Source: Shewanella schlegeliana (GTDB lineage Bacteria; Pseudomonadota; Gammaproteobacteria; Enterobacterales; Shewanellaceae). Taken from it: a DNA stretch of 64,000 nt. Made by a program: the position numbers and the translations under genes. The notes below the pieces were generated by a model. That model searched no databases and had not been told where the DNA came from. It saw nothing but the letters and a program-made list of their open reading frames with translations. The DNA is taken from contig NZ_JAESVD010000001.1 in the NCBI RefSeq assembly GCF_016765635.1, forward strand, positions 496,001 through 560,000. The letters are read 5' to 3'. This document shows positions 48,551 through 57,840 of this stretch, one piece after another (position 1 is the stretch's first letter; every line of letters starts with the position of its first letter).

Positions 48551-49657
48551 ATGAGCTTTGTCCAAGTATTTCAAAAGCTGTCACGCTCTGAGCTTCAACT
48601 AAAGTTGTATTCCACTAGCGCGACCGATGTTGAGCGGGCTTTGCAGCGTCCATCGGGGGATTTAGACAGTTTGCTCGCGCTTTTGTCGCCAGCGGCTGAA
48701 CCTTATCTTGAGCAGATGGCGCAGCAGGCCGTTAGCCTAACGCGTCAGCGCTTTGGCGCGAGTATCGGCATGTATATTCCGTTATATCTGTCAAATCTCT
48801 GCGCCAATGAATGTGATTACTGTGGTTTTACCATGAGTAATAAAATTAAGCGTAAGACCTTATCTTGTGATGATGTTTCCAATGAGATACGCCCAATCAA
48901 AGCGATGGGTTATGATGCTATTCTACTGGTTTCAGGCGAACATGAGTCTAAAGTTGGCGTTCCCTATTTTAAGCAGATCTTACCGCTAGTCACCGAGCAG
49001 TTTAGTCATGTGGCGATGGAGGTGCAGCCCCTTGAGGAGCGTGACTATAAAGAGTTGGTCGCGGCTGGTCTCGATGCGGTCATGTTGTATCAGGAAACCT
49101 ATAATCCTCAGACCTATAGCGAGCACCATACTCGAGGTAAGAAGAGAGACTTTAACTATCGACTCGAGTCCCCCGATAGGGTCGCCAGAGCCGGTGTCGA
49201 TAAGATTGGCTTGGGTGTGTTGCTTGGCTTAGATGATTGGCGCTTAGATGCACTGTTAATGGGGCATCACTTAGATTATTTAGAGAAAACCTATTGGCGC
49301 AGCCGCTACAGTATTTCTCTGCCAAGGCTTAGGCCCTGTACGGGCGGCGTATCGCCAAAAGTGGAGCTAACCGATAAAGGGCTAGTGCAGATGATCTGCG
49401 CCTTTAGATTGTTTAATCAACAACTGGAGATTAGCCTATCGACCCGAGAAAGCCCAAAGCTTCGAGATAATTTGTTTGCGCTGGGGGTGACCAATGTTAG
49501 TGCCGGTAGCTCAACTCAGCCAGGTGGTTATGTTGAGCCCAATACCGAACTGGATCAGTTTGAGATCAGCGATGAGCGAACGCCGCAAGTGGTCGCCAAA
49601 GCGATGCTTGAGCGAGGTTTAAATCCAGTTTGGAAAGACTGGGAAACGGGATGGTAG
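48551..49657 (+). CDS. thiH: Tyrosine lyase ThiH
   Basis: Radical SAM enzyme that cleaves tyrosine to dehydroglycine for thiazole formation. About 368 residues. The cluster motif CANECDYCGF (CX3CX2C) is intact. Other motifs: ILLVSGEHESKVGVPYF, AVMLYQETYNPQTYSEHHTRGKKRDF, YSISLPRLRPC and STRESPKLRDNLF. The frame opens at a GTG at 48545, but ATG 48551 follows GGGAG at the right distance. Last gene of the thi operon; presence of thiH rather than thiO fits an anaerobe-capable bacterium. Confidence 0.97.
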   Translation: MSFVQVFQKLSRSELQLKLYSTSATDVERALQRPSGDLDSLLALLSPAAEPYLEQMAQQAVSLTRQRFGASIGMYIPLYLSNLCANECDYCGFTMSNKIKRKTLSCDDVSNEIRPIKAMGYDAILLVSGEHESKVGVPYFKQILPLVTEQFSHVAMEVQPLEERDYKELVAAGLDAVMLYQETYNPQTYSEHHTRGKKRDFNYRLESPDRVARAGVDKIGLGVLLGLDDWRLDALLMGHHLDYLEKTYWRSRYSISLPRLRPCTGGVSPKVELTDKGLVQMICAFRLFNQQLEISLSTRESPKLRDNLFALGVTNVSAGSSTQPGGYVEPNTELDQFEISDERTPQVVAKAMLERGLNPVWKDWETGW

Positions 49658-49686
49658 CTAGGGGGAGTATGCGTGCTAGGCACGAG

Positions 49687-49749
49687 TTTAATGGACATAA
49701 ATTTACGCTTGCCATGTGCGAGCGTAAATCTAATGCTCGTACCATTAAA
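49687..49749. terminator. Nested inverted repeats after thiH
   Basis: An inner stem ATTTACGCT/AGCGTAAAT (49701-49709 and 49721-49729) and an outer pair TTTAATGG/CCATTAAA (49687-49694 and 49742-49749). It probably ends the thi operon, though no T-run follows. It lies about 110 bp from the converging response-regulator gene. Confidence 0.45.
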
Positions 49750-49859
49750 AATGGATAGTCAATAGCGCGCAAGGACGAATGTGTGCAGGACAAAGCAAGC
49801 CCAAATAATTTTGACTCGTTTGGAGCTGGTCTTTACGCTTAAGTAGCTTGAAACATCTG

Positions 49860-50222
49860 TTACAGGTACTTTTTCAGTATCGCAAAGACTTCTGTTGGGC
49901 TGATAGGTTTTCCTAGATAAGCATCGGCGCCCAGTCTTAGTCCAAGGCTTTCATCGGACTCCTCTGCAAGTGCACTGACGATAATCACTGGCAGCTTAGC
50001 GGTTTGTGGATCTTGTTTTAGATCTTTCAGGACTTGGTAACCATTTTTACCAGGCATCATGATATCTAAAAAAATCACGTTCGGGCGCTGGATATTTGCA
50101 ATATCAATCACATCGGCACCGGAGTTTACCGTGGTAACTTGGTAATCATCGCCTAGAATGGATAGTAAGAGACTTGAACAGATTGGGTCATCATCTACGA
50201 CCAATATTTTTGCATTTTCCAT
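49860..50222 (-). CDS. Single-domain response regulator (receiver only)
   Basis: 120 residues, one CheY-like domain. The acidic pair is in ILVVDDDPIC, the phospho-acceptor Asp in VIFLDIMMPG, the switch Ser in VIIVSALAEE, and the Lys in YLGKPISPTE. There is no output domain. It probably acts by protein contact in a phosphorelay. No kinase is adjacent. Start: ATG at 50220-50222. Convergent with the thi operon. Confidence 0.9.
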   Translation of the reverse strand: MENAKILVVDDDPICSSLLLSILGDDYQVTTVNSGADVIDIANIQRPNVIFLDIMMPGKNGYQVLKDLKQDPQTAKLPVIIVSALAEESDESLGLRLGADAYLGKPISPTEVFAILKKYL

Positions 50223-50446
50223 TCAGATTATCCTCTTCTACTCGCCTGTAAGCAGGATCTCACATTTATTCTACAAGTCTATCATTATGCAAGGGTATTA
50301 GCTAATTCTAACACTATTCGTACACGTGAGTCTTGCTCAGTATAACGACACTTTTGAGATAGGAGATACTTGGGGTTACAACTGTACTTTGTATAAATTT
50401 TAGATAATAATTAAGCAAGTAAGTTCCTCTTAATAAGGGCGATGTT

Positions 50447-50707
50447 ATGCAGATCCCACCGAGTATTATCTCTGGCCAAAATGGTTTTCAGTCTGCTCAG
50501 TCAGACTTAACTCAAGCCACGATTGATGTTGCTGGTGCAAGCCAGACCGTGTCAGGCACCACGACTGTTGATAATGGAACGACTCAAGTTAGTGCGACCC
50601 AAGCATTAGTCGATGTCACGCAAGCGGGGATTAATGCACAAGCATCGGCAGAGGAGATACAAAGCTCATCAGATATGGTCGGCAGCATAATCAATATTAA
50701 AGTTTAA
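50447..50707 (+). CDS. Small helical protein of unknown function
   Basis: 86 residues, Ser/Thr/Ala/Gln-rich. N-terminal IPPSIISGQNGFQSAQ and C-terminal AGINAQASAEEIQSSSDMVGSIINIKV resemble a set of small gammaproteobacterial proteins whose ends look like flagellar rod or hook tails (heptad-like coil). I recall members of this set being mislabelled as excinuclease-related. The middle is low complexity (TVSGTTTVDNGTTQVS). No signal peptide. RBS weak (AAGGGCG). Function unknown. Confidence 0.65.
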   Translation: MQIPPSIISGQNGFQSAQSDLTQATIDVAGASQTVSGTTTVDNGTTQVSATQALVDVTQAGINAQASAEEIQSSSDMVGSIINIKV

Positions 50708-50723
50708 ATATTATCTTTTCTTA

Positions 50724-50761
50724 GCAAACAAGCGCTCAATTAGAGCGCTTGTTTGCTTTTG
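50724..50761. terminator. Terminator after the small helical protein
   Basis: Stem CAAACAAGCGCTC/GAGCGCTTGTTTG with loop AATTA, then GCTTTT. Converging gene on the other side. Confidence 0.88.
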
Positions 50762-50837
50762 TGCTTGTATATCGTTCGAAGTTAATGAAAGCAAGTGAAT
50801 AAGAGGTCTAGGTGATAGACCTCTTAATGATCACGGC

Positions 50838-51923
50838 CTATTTTTTCAATGGCGTGACTTGCTTTGGTAAGTACTTTTTAGTTGCCTTTAGCTCAGACAG
50901 ATAAGGGCCTTTGTGTAGCGTCTCTGGCCAATCTAATAACATCATAGCCAATACATTACGGTGCTCACCGATAACTAAGTCTGGGTTGCCTCGCGGGGAA
51001 GGGATAATCTGCTCTTTGCTATCGAAGGCATTGATAATATGTTGTTGGGTTTTTTTAACAACGGGGTGGTCTGCTTTGCCTGCAAGCAGAAAACTGATCC
51101 CTACTTCGGCAATAATATCGTCAGTGGCATCTTCTAAGATGCGGTCAATATTGTGCTCGAAATGATCTAAAATCCAAGCAAACTCCTTCGCATCGACATT
51201 GTGCTGATAGTACTCGCTGGCAGCGAAGATAAAATGAGTCATGCCGTATAACTTATTGCGATACTGTTTCTTATTGAGCTTATCATCTTTGCTGTCTGGA
51301 TAGACTTCGATAAAGGCTTGCTTGTAATCGGCAAGATAATCACCCACGCCAATCTGCTTGGCCCAGTAAACATAGTTCACCAATTGAGCAGCCCAAGTTT
51401 CAATCATGGCTTTATCGGTTAAACCCGTTTTTAAGTCGGCTTTTTTCAGTGCTGCGGTTAACTTATCGTGACAGGGGCCTGTAAAGCCAAATTCATCGAT
51501 GCGGCTCGAAAAACGTAGCAGAACATCGGTATAGAAGATAAATTCAGGGAAGGGCTGTAGCGCCTTCTTACGTGCTTTGGCTCGGGGGCCTTTACCAAGA
51601 ACAGAGATTGCTTGTTCGGCTTGGTCACTGATAAAGCCGGGCTTATCGAGATTACAGGCGTAGAAAGCTTGCGCTTCGGTAACGACATAGAGGTCGACAA
51701 GTGCAGCATTGGCATACTTACTATCGCCCGTCATACGGTATTGACGTATACCGTAGTGTCCTTGTACACGAGGCGGCAGCTCGAACAAGTGTTCTTCTAG
51801 GTTGTTTTTGATCCCTTGATACACTTGGGCTTTTGAAGACTCTGTGACAGCAAGGTCTGCGGCAAAGCTATTTATGCAAAAGAGTGCAGCGGCGAGGGTG
51901 CTGATCTTGATGATTGAAGGCAT
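50838..51923 (-). CDS. DUF3541 exported protein
   Basis: About 361 residues. Signal peptide SIIKISTLAAALFCINSFA from the ATG at 51921-51923; the frame is open nine codons further, but no better start exists there. The mature protein is largely helical (GIRQYRMTGDSKYANAALVDLY, YRNKLYGMTHFIFAASEYYQHN), with two Cys (FYACNLD, GPCHDKL). The family has no known activity. It is the last gene in the operon and overlaps the end of the M3-like gene by 56 bases. The tight overlap and shared export suggest a joint function in the periplasm. Confidence 0.75.
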   Translation of the reverse strand: MPSIIKISTLAAALFCINSFAADLAVTESSKAQVYQGIKNNLEEHLFELPPRVQGHYGIRQYRMTGDSKYANAALVDLYVVTEAQAFYACNLDKPGFISDQAEQAISVLGKGPRAKARKKALQPFPEFIFYTDVLLRFSSRIDEFGFTGPCHDKLTAALKKADLKTGLTDKAMIETWAAQLVNYVYWAKQIGVGDYLADYKQAFIEVYPDSKDDKLNKKQYRNKLYGMTHFIFAASEYYQHNVDAKEFAWILDHFEHNIDRILEDATDDIIAEVGISFLLAGKADHPVVKKTQQHIINAFDSKEQIIPSPRGNPDLVIGEHRNVLAMMLLDWPETLHKGPYLSELKATKKYLPKQVTPLKK

Positions 51924-53637
51924 ATTGAGTCCTTTTGATAAGTGAGTCATTAGTTATCGGCTCACCTAATAACAGCTGCAATGTATTTGCAAGCTTGCTA
52001 GATGATTCATTAACCACTAAATAATCGAAGACAAGTTTTTGATTCTGACAGTCTTTTGTCGATTGGTAAATATAGTTTGCTAAGGCTTTTTGCCATAAGC
52101 TTTGGTAATAAACAGGTCCTTCAAAGGCTATAGCGCTATAGGTATAAGGTGCGTCATGTATATTGTCCCAGCTTGTACCAAATGCCTCTGAAAAGGCCGT
52201 TTCAAGGTTAAACTTCAACGGACTATCACTCGCTAGATAGGTATTGAGGGCGACTTTCGCTCTAAATACCTGTAACTGCAGTGCGTATTGCTGCAATAGC
52301 GCTTCTCTACTGTCTTGCTTTAAGTCAGGCAGGAGTTGGCCTTTAAGGTACTGCTGTAGCCAAAGGGTGTCGATTTGGGCTGTATCTTGCGTTTCACCGA
52401 TGGTATTTGCTAAGTAGAACCTCTGGCCACTGGCAAGCTGGCTGATGATGCCAGCCACTGCATCAACCAGTGTTGCTTGCTGCTGATAGGTTTTAAGTTC
52501 AGGTTTTAATATCAACTCGAATTGACCGAACTGCTGCCCTACAACTTGCTTGCGGATCGGTTTAGCCTGGTTTTTAGCTCCTAGCGTTATGTAGATATCG
52601 CCAAGTAAGCGCCCATCTAGCCAGACTCGATAAAGCTTGTCGTTAACCGGCGTGATTGCAATTGCAAAGGCTTCCAGTTCAGTCGTTATCTCTTGTAGCC
52701 AGCGTTTAGATGAAACAGTATTGACCTTAACTGGCTCGGCTTGAGATAAGGCTAAACCTAGGTTCCAAGGTGCGATATTAATCGCTTGGGTCTGGCTGTT
52801 AAGAAATTGGGCTACCAGCTTTGGCGTTGATAGCCATTGCTGATGTAACTGTTGATGGCTGTAGTCAGTAAAACTCGCTTGCTTTGCCTGTTGCTGGCGT
52901 AAATCGAGGATCCTTGCTAACGGAGTTTCATTGCGACTCGACGCCCTAGCTTGGTATGCCTGCCATACCTGTTGACGGCAGGTCTCATCCGGCTGCTTAA
53001 TTAAATAGCTAGCGAGTGAGTCATTAAAGTCGACTGTAGAGGTATTATCATCGTTATTGCTGCCAAGCTTACACTGCTCATTTAGAAAGTTGAGGCTCAA
53101 AGATTGACTGCTGACCCCTTGTTTAAATGCGGCTTGCGCCGTGTGTAACTGCGCCTTGTAGTTAGGGGCATCGGTATTTTTAGCAAGTCGATTAAGGCGC
53201 ATTGCTAAGGATTTGACTGATGGATCATCACTGCCGGCTAAGGCAAACTGAATCGACTGAAATTTAGCTGAGTTAAAAAATAGCGCTAACTCATCGGCCA
53301 AATAAAGTTGGCACTGTAACAGTAGCTCTCGATCGCCATAGTTTAGCGGGAATTGGCGATAGTATTTGATTCTGTCGTTGATATTAAAAAAGCCGATCAG
53401 CTCGCGTTCAAGCTCGATGGCTTGGATGTCGCTAGCTTGTTTTTCTCTCTCTAGGGATGAATCGCTCAGAGCCGTGGGGAATTGGTAGCTTAAGCACTGT
53501 TCGACTAAAAGTGGGATAGGTGACACGGCAGCGTGAGCTGCCGTGTTAAACCAACAAGCGATAACTACAATTGCAGCTAATAGGCTGTTAAATTTACGAG
53601 TTGCCAGCACTGAAGTGTATTTTTGCATATGCCACAC
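51868..53637 (-). CDS. M3-peptidase-like exported protein lacking the HExxH zinc motif
   Basis: 589 residues (586 from the second ATG at 53628). A signal peptide (SLLAAIVVIACWFNTAAHA) is followed by a mostly helical fold. The middle (CRQQVWQAYQARASSRNE, ILDLRQQQAKQASFTDYSHQQL) resembles thimet oligopeptidase/OpdA spacing around the LRxExAxLxGYxxYA region. The C-terminus (YTYSAIAFEGPVYYQSLWQKAL) matches the M3 family's HIFxGxYAAGYYSYLW segment. No HExxH occurs anywhere, so it should not be a zinc peptidase. Overlaps the ATP-grasp gene by up to 44 bases and the DUF3541 gene by 56. Confidence 0.7.
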   Translation of the reverse strand: MWHMQKYTSVLATRKFNSLLAAIVVIACWFNTAAHAAVSPIPLLVEQCLSYQFPTALSDSSLEREKQASDIQAIELERELIGFFNINDRIKYYRQFPLNYGDRELLLQCQLYLADELALFFNSAKFQSIQFALAGSDDPSVKSLAMRLNRLAKNTDAPNYKAQLHTAQAAFKQGVSSQSLSLNFLNEQCKLGSNNDDNTSTVDFNDSLASYLIKQPDETCRQQVWQAYQARASSRNETPLARILDLRQQQAKQASFTDYSHQQLHQQWLSTPKLVAQFLNSQTQAINIAPWNLGLALSQAEPVKVNTVSSKRWLQEITTELEAFAIAITPVNDKLYRVWLDGRLLGDIYITLGAKNQAKPIRKQVVGQQFGQFELILKPELKTYQQQATLVDAVAGIISQLASGQRFYLANTIGETQDTAQIDTLWLQQYLKGQLLPDLKQDSREALLQQYALQLQVFRAKVALNTYLASDSPLKFNLETAFSEAFGTSWDNIHDAPYTYSAIAFEGPVYYQSLWQKALANYIYQSTKDCQNQKLVFDYLVVNESSSKLANTLQLLLGEPITNDSLIKRTQYAFNHQDQHPRRCTLLHK

Positions 53638-54547
53638 GTTCTTCTACTGACATGTTGTGGTTACCCATTTTTTCAACATGGCGTAGATTGGGCAAAATAC
53701 CACGACCGTTGGCGATCTGAATCGCCAAGCCTGGACGTGCGTTAAGCTCAAGTAACAGCGGGCCCTTATTCTTATCTAATACCATGTCGGTACCGAGATA
53801 ACCAAGCTCAGACATCTCATAGGCCATAGAGGCGGTATGTAGCAGCGTATCCCACTGTGGCACGGCAATAGAGATCAGCTCTTTTTGGGTATCGGGATGC
53901 AGGTCAATCGGTTGATCAAACTGCACTGCATGTAAGCCTTTACCTGTTGCGATATCGATACCAACACCGACAGCGCCTTGGTGAAGGTTCGCTTTACCGT
54001 CTGATGCCGCCGTTGATAATCGCAACATGCCCATGATGGGAAAGCCTTTAAAGATGATCAAGCGAATATCTGGCACCCCCTCATAGGAATAGCCATCAAA
54101 CACCGGGTCGAATTGAATAAGGCCTTCAACAATCGCTACATCCGGCTTTCCACCAAGGGAAAATAGACCGCTGAGAATATTAGATACGTGGCGGTCGACT
54201 TCTGATGGGGTGACTTCTTGACCATTTGGCTTATAGTAACGCCCATGTTCGACCTTAGTGACCACTAAAATCCCTTTACCACCAGAGCCTTTAGAGGGCT
54301 TGATGACAAAGCCATCAATGTCGTTGACCATAGCGGGGATGCTGGCGATATCGTGCTGCTCACAGACGGTACCTATCAGATCTGGCACCGCGATATTATT
54401 TGCCAGCGCCAACTGCTTAGTGGTTAACTTATCATCGACGCGTTTGTAATACTTACGCGGATTATATCGACCGATATAGTCGATATTTCGCTTGTTCATA
54501 CAAAGGACGCCGTTACGCCTTAAGTCTGAAGGGTTAGCTAGGAACAT
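53594..54547 (-). CDS. ATP-grasp ligase of the alpha-L-glutamate-ligase-like (RimK-like) type
   Basis: 317 residues. Forms an amide bond using ATP on an unknown acceptor. ATP-grasp motifs are DGFVIKPSKGSGGKGILVV (ATP-binding lysine and glycine loop), GVPDIRLIIFKGFPIMGMLRL, and GPLLLELNARPGLAIQIANG (metal-binding Glu and Asn). No signal peptide, cytosolic. The start overlaps the stop of the transglutaminase-7TM gene by one base. The family sits with inactive-transglutaminase-7TM and retropepsin-like genes in many genomes, as it does here. Confidence 0.88.
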   Translation of the reverse strand: MFLANPSDLRRNGVLCMNKRNIDYIGRYNPRKYYKRVDDKLTTKQLALANNIAVPDLIGTVCEQHDIASIPAMVNDIDGFVIKPSKGSGGKGILVVTKVEHGRYYKPNGQEVTPSEVDRHVSNILSGLFSLGGKPDVAIVEGLIQFDPVFDGYSYEGVPDIRLIIFKGFPIMGMLRLSTAASDGKANLHQGAVGVGIDIATGKGLHAVQFDQPIDLHPDTQKELISIAVPQWDTLLHTASMAYEMSELGYLGTDMVLDKNKGPLLLELNARPGLAIQIANGRGILPNLRHVEKMGNHNMSVEERVAYAKIHFSAGNS

Positions 54548-56061
54548 TATTTATCTCCAGCTAGCGGCTTAAAGCGCTTAAGCTCTAGTAAGCGATAGCC
54601 TGTGTATTGGCCCATAAGTAATACCAGCGCCAAAATCACTAGGTGAATACCTAGGAAGTTAAATACCCAATGCTGCACCCAAGAGGCACTCATTGCTAGG
54701 TAGGCGAGGGTTGCAACAAACAGACTACCACCACCTTGAACAAACACCTCTTTTGGACCTTCCTCTTCCCATAAGATAGACATTCTCTCAATGGTCCATG
54801 CCAAGATAATCATTGGGAAGAAGGTGATTGTTAGCCCTTCGCTGAGACCAAACTTATAAGAGAGCAGGGTAAATAGTCCGATGATGCCGATCACCACGAT
54901 AATCACCGCGGAGATCCGCGAGATCAGCAGAAGGTTTAGCTCCGATAGATAAGAGCGGATCATTAAACCAAATGCAACAATTAGCAAAAAGCCAATCAAA
55001 CCCGTAAGTAGTGTGGTTTGAATAAAGGCCAATGCAATCAATACCGGCATAAAGGTACCAGAAGTCTTGATGCCGATAATCACTCGCAGGAATACCACCA
55101 TCAATACGCCGATAGGGATAAGTAAGATCCCTTTAAATAGGCTCTGTTCTTCTAATGGTAGCTGATAAAGGGAGAAGTCTAATGCGTTGTCATTTTTCAT
55201 GACGTCGATAGCGGTGGCCAGCGCCGAACGCGTATCTTGTAGCATAGAGAAGTTAACTTGTGAGTTTACTCCGCCGATCACATCTAGCACAGAGGTACCT
55301 GAGCGATCCCATAGTAGTAAGTTATCTGGTCGGCCTTGGCTGCCGTCTTCGGCATTGAATAGGTGCCATTGGCCGTCATGGTAAACTTCAACAAAGTTGG
55401 CTAGTTGCTGTCTACGACGCTGATCTTCTAGATATAGACCACTCACTTCTTTTGCTGGGATCCCTTTGCTGTGCAGCATTCTGATGAACAATTTGCTTGG
55501 GGAGTTGCTTGCTAGCAGTAGCTCAATATTCTGGCTGCGCTCGTTGGCGTTTAACGCCTTATTGAGCTGCTGTGCAAATGATAGGCTAGTTGCACTTCGA
55601 GACCAGACTTCTTCTATCGCTTGCTGTGCTGCGGCTTCTTCAGTTGCAGGCCAAGTATAAGTACTCGGTGCTGCAGGAATTCCATCGGCCTTAAGCATAT
55701 CTTGGCCTGTTGGGATCAGGGTAACCTTGTAATAAAGATCTTGCGTGCCGACGGCCCTTCTTATCGACCAGATAGCGCGACGATCGATCTCGTTATTGGT
55801 AATGGTCAAACCATAACCTGGAGATGTTGCGTTCTCAACTAGGATTTCATATGCAGGATCTTCAGGCAGTGAAAAAGAAACTTCCGCTGGCTCGCCTGTA
55901 CCTTGAAAGCTGACTTTAGCGTCCACAGTCCAGCTTTGAACCTGTTTACCCGGTAGGAATGGAACATTGTGTTCAATGCCACGGTAAACGCTTGCAGCTA
56001 TCCCGGCGATAAACAGTAAAGCAACTAAAATATAAAAAGGCTTTCTAGAATGCATTTGCAA
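54547..56061 (-). CDS. Inactive transglutaminase domain fused to a seven-helix membrane domain
   Basis: 504 residues. An N-terminal helix (about 9-25) is followed by a periplasmic region with a degenerate transglutaminase fold (about 150-285: FIRMLHSKGIPAKEVSGL, NFVEVYHDGQWHLFNAEDG). The Cys of the active triad is absent, but the His/Asp-like positions are partly seen. From about 310 there are seven helices (GILLIPIGVLMVVFLRVIIGI, FMPVLIALAFIQ and so on) forming the UUP-type 7TM domain. The family is known as an inactive transglutaminase. Position in the operon fits a membrane sensor or transporter working with the ATP-grasp ligase. Confidence 0.88.
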   Translation of the reverse strand: MQMHSRKPFYILVALLFIAGIAASVYRGIEHNVPFLPGKQVQSWTVDAKVSFQGTGEPAEVSFSLPEDPAYEILVENATSPGYGLTITNNEIDRRAIWSIRRAVGTQDLYYKVTLIPTGQDMLKADGIPAAPSTYTWPATEEAAAQQAIEEVWSRSATSLSFAQQLNKALNANERSQNIELLLASNSPSKLFIRMLHSKGIPAKEVSGLYLEDQRRRQQLANFVEVYHDGQWHLFNAEDGSQGRPDNLLLWDRSGTSVLDVIGGVNSQVNFSMLQDTRSALATAIDVMKNDNALDFSLYQLPLEEQSLFKGILLIPIGVLMVVFLRVIIGIKTSGTFMPVLIALAFIQTTLLTGLIGFLLIVAFGLMIRSYLSELNLLLISRISAVIIVVIGIIGLFTLLSYKFGLSEGLTITFFPMIILAWTIERMSILWEEEGPKEVFVQGGGSLFVATLAYLAMSASWVQHWVFNFLGIHLVILALVLLMGQYTGYRLLELKRFKPLAGDK

Positions 56062-56069
56062 TTATCCTA

Positions 56070-56822
56070 TTATTTTGTTTTAGACGGCTTTGCGTCTTGT
56101 TTTTTTCCGTGGATATAGGTTTGTCCAACATCGACAACCGCGATGTCCTGCATAAACTTGCGCCCAAGTAATAATGGGTACTCCAAATGGCTACGGTCGC
56201 TTAAGTTCAGGTCGGTCTCGGCTTTATATGGACCAATCTCTAGGTGAGCGTGGATAACTGGGCGACGGTCACTTTTATCATCGGCATCTTGTTTGATGCG
56301 AACAAAACGCTCAACTTTAGATTCGAATGTTTTAGCTGGCTGCTTATCGCCTTGGGTAAACACGTCAAATCGTACCCATTGACTGCCATCTCGCTCAAAT
56401 AGGATGATATTTCGTGCATCTAATGATGAAGACTCTGCACCAGTATCGATTCGAGTATTAAAGCTTGCCTTAACTTCTTCGACATAAACGTTTTCGATAG
56501 CACCGAGTATAAACTTATCACCGATAGGTGAAGGTGGGCATTGCACTGGGGTGACAACTGGCACAACAGCGGCTTCTTTTTTCACATCTAACTGAGCCAC
56601 TTTAGCGTTTAGCGCCTCAACTTGACTACTTAGCTGGGCATACCCTGCAGACTGAGCTTGGTTGCAACTATCGATTGCTTCAAGAATATTTGTTTCTTGT
56701 TTAGTTAGACTGGCTTCGAGCGCAGCCGCATCAACAGGGATCGGTGCGTTAGTGTCTTTGGTCGTTGCGCAACCTGAAATAACGGCGGTAATTGCGGCGA
56801 TACAAATTATCTGCTTGAACAT
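56070..56822 (-). CDS. Retropepsin-like lipoprotein (RimB/DUF785-type protease)
   Basis: About 250 residues. The start is the ATG at 56820-56822 (MFKQIICI); a second ATG four codons upstream is open. Lipoprotein signal VISGCATT. A coiled-coil stretch (about 35-80), then the retropepsin-like domain, with RIDTGAESSSLDARNI holding the catalytic Asp-Thr-Gly and LGRKFMQDIAVVDVG near the C-terminus. Literature names for this family (ATP-dependent zinc protease, RimB) disagree, and I see no zinc motif. It is 8 bp upstream of the transglutaminase-7TM gene. Confidence 0.85.
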   Translation of the reverse strand: MFKQIICIAAITAVISGCATTKDTNAPIPVDAAALEASLTKQETNILEAIDSCNQAQSAGYAQLSSQVEALNAKVAQLDVKKEAAVVPVVTPVQCPPSPIGDKFILGAIENVYVEEVKASFNTRIDTGAESSSLDARNIILFERDGSQWVRFDVFTQGDKQPAKTFESKVERFVRIKQDADDKSDRRPVIHAHLEIGPYKAETDLNLSDRSHLEYPLLLGRKFMQDIAVVDVGQTYIHGKKQDAKPSKTK

Positions 56823-56847
56823 AGTGCTTCCCATTTACTATTTTTGG

Positions 56848-57840
56848 CTAGATTAAATCTTTGTTAGGCTGATTCTTGGTGGCAATGATGGTGGCTCTCT
56901 TTGGTGCCGGGTAGCCTTCAACCGTTAGGCTAACATCATTAGGGTCTAAATAATCGACTAATGACTCATTTGGCATCCATTGGGTACTTCTTTGCTCTGC
57001 CAAGGAGGTGACATCGACATCGACACAACGTATGTCTGTGAAATCGCATTTCTTTAACCAAAGCATCAGTGCGTCAACTGATGGCAAGAACCAAACATTG
57101 TTCATCTTGCCATATCTATCTTTTGGCACGAGTACCGTATTTTCATCGCCATCTATCACAAGCGTTTCAAGCACGAGTTCACCGCCAGTGCGTAGCTGAT
57201 CTCGTAATTGATAGATATGATCGATAGGCGAGCGGCGGTGATATAAGACGCCCATAGAGAATACGGTGTCAAATGCATCTAACGCGGGCAATTCTTCAAT
57301 CCCTAAAGGTAGGAAGTGCACCGGATGATCATTGCCTGCAATACGTTTAACTGCTTCGAACTGACACATAAATAGTGGTGATGGGTCGATACCAACAACG
57401 TGTTTGGCACCTTCACCCAACATACGCCACATATGGTAACCGCTACCACAGCCAACATCTAATACGGTACGGTTTTGCAGTGGAGAGATATGTGGAACAA
57501 CACGCTCCCACTTCCAGTCTGAACGCCATTCGGTATCAATCTCTACTCCATGTAGAGAGTAAGGCCCCTTGCGCCAAGGTTTGAAAATGGCTAAAAGATT
57601 TTCAAGTTTTTCTCTCTCACCATCGCTAAGTTGTTCACCGGATCCAATTTTTACGCTGGTCTTAAAATCGATGATGTCAGCTTCAGGGTAATGCAGTTTG
57701 TTAAGCACCTTTTCCCACTTTGGCAGTGATCCATGCTTATGCTCACGTTGCCATTGGCCGAGAATAGAAGGAAGTGTCTCCAGCCAGTGTTGTAGGCTAG
57801 AGTCAGAAATTTGTTTGTAAAACGAGCTAAAGCTAATCAC
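56848..57840 (-). CDS. cmoB: tRNA U34 carboxymethyltransferase CmoB
   Basis: Transfers carboxymethyl from carboxy-SAM to 5-hydroxyuridine 34 of tRNA, forming cmo5U. 330 residues. The N-terminal domain ([26 protein letters not shown]) and the methyltransferase fold ([33 protein letters not shown]) match the family well. The ATGA junction with cmoA (4-base overlap) shows co-translation. The following retropepsin-like gene is 25 bp downstream, so it may be read through from the cmo promoter. Confidence 0.97.
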   Translation of the reverse strand: MISFSSFYKQISDSSLQHWLETLPSILGQWQREHKHGSLPKWEKVLNKLHYPEADIIDFKTSVKIGSGEQLSDGEREKLENLLAIFKPWRKGPYSLHGVEIDTEWRSDWKWERVVPHISPLQNRTVLDVGCGSGYHMWRMLGEGAKHVVGIDPSPLFMCQFEAVKRIAGNDHPVHFLPLGIEELPALDAFDTVFSMGVLYHRRSPIDHIYQLRDQLRTGGELVLETLVIDGDENTVLVPKDRYGKMNNVWFLPSVDALMLWLKKCDFTDIRCVDVDVTSLAEQRSTQWMPNESLVDYLDPNDVSLTVEGYPAPKRATIIATKNQPNKDLI

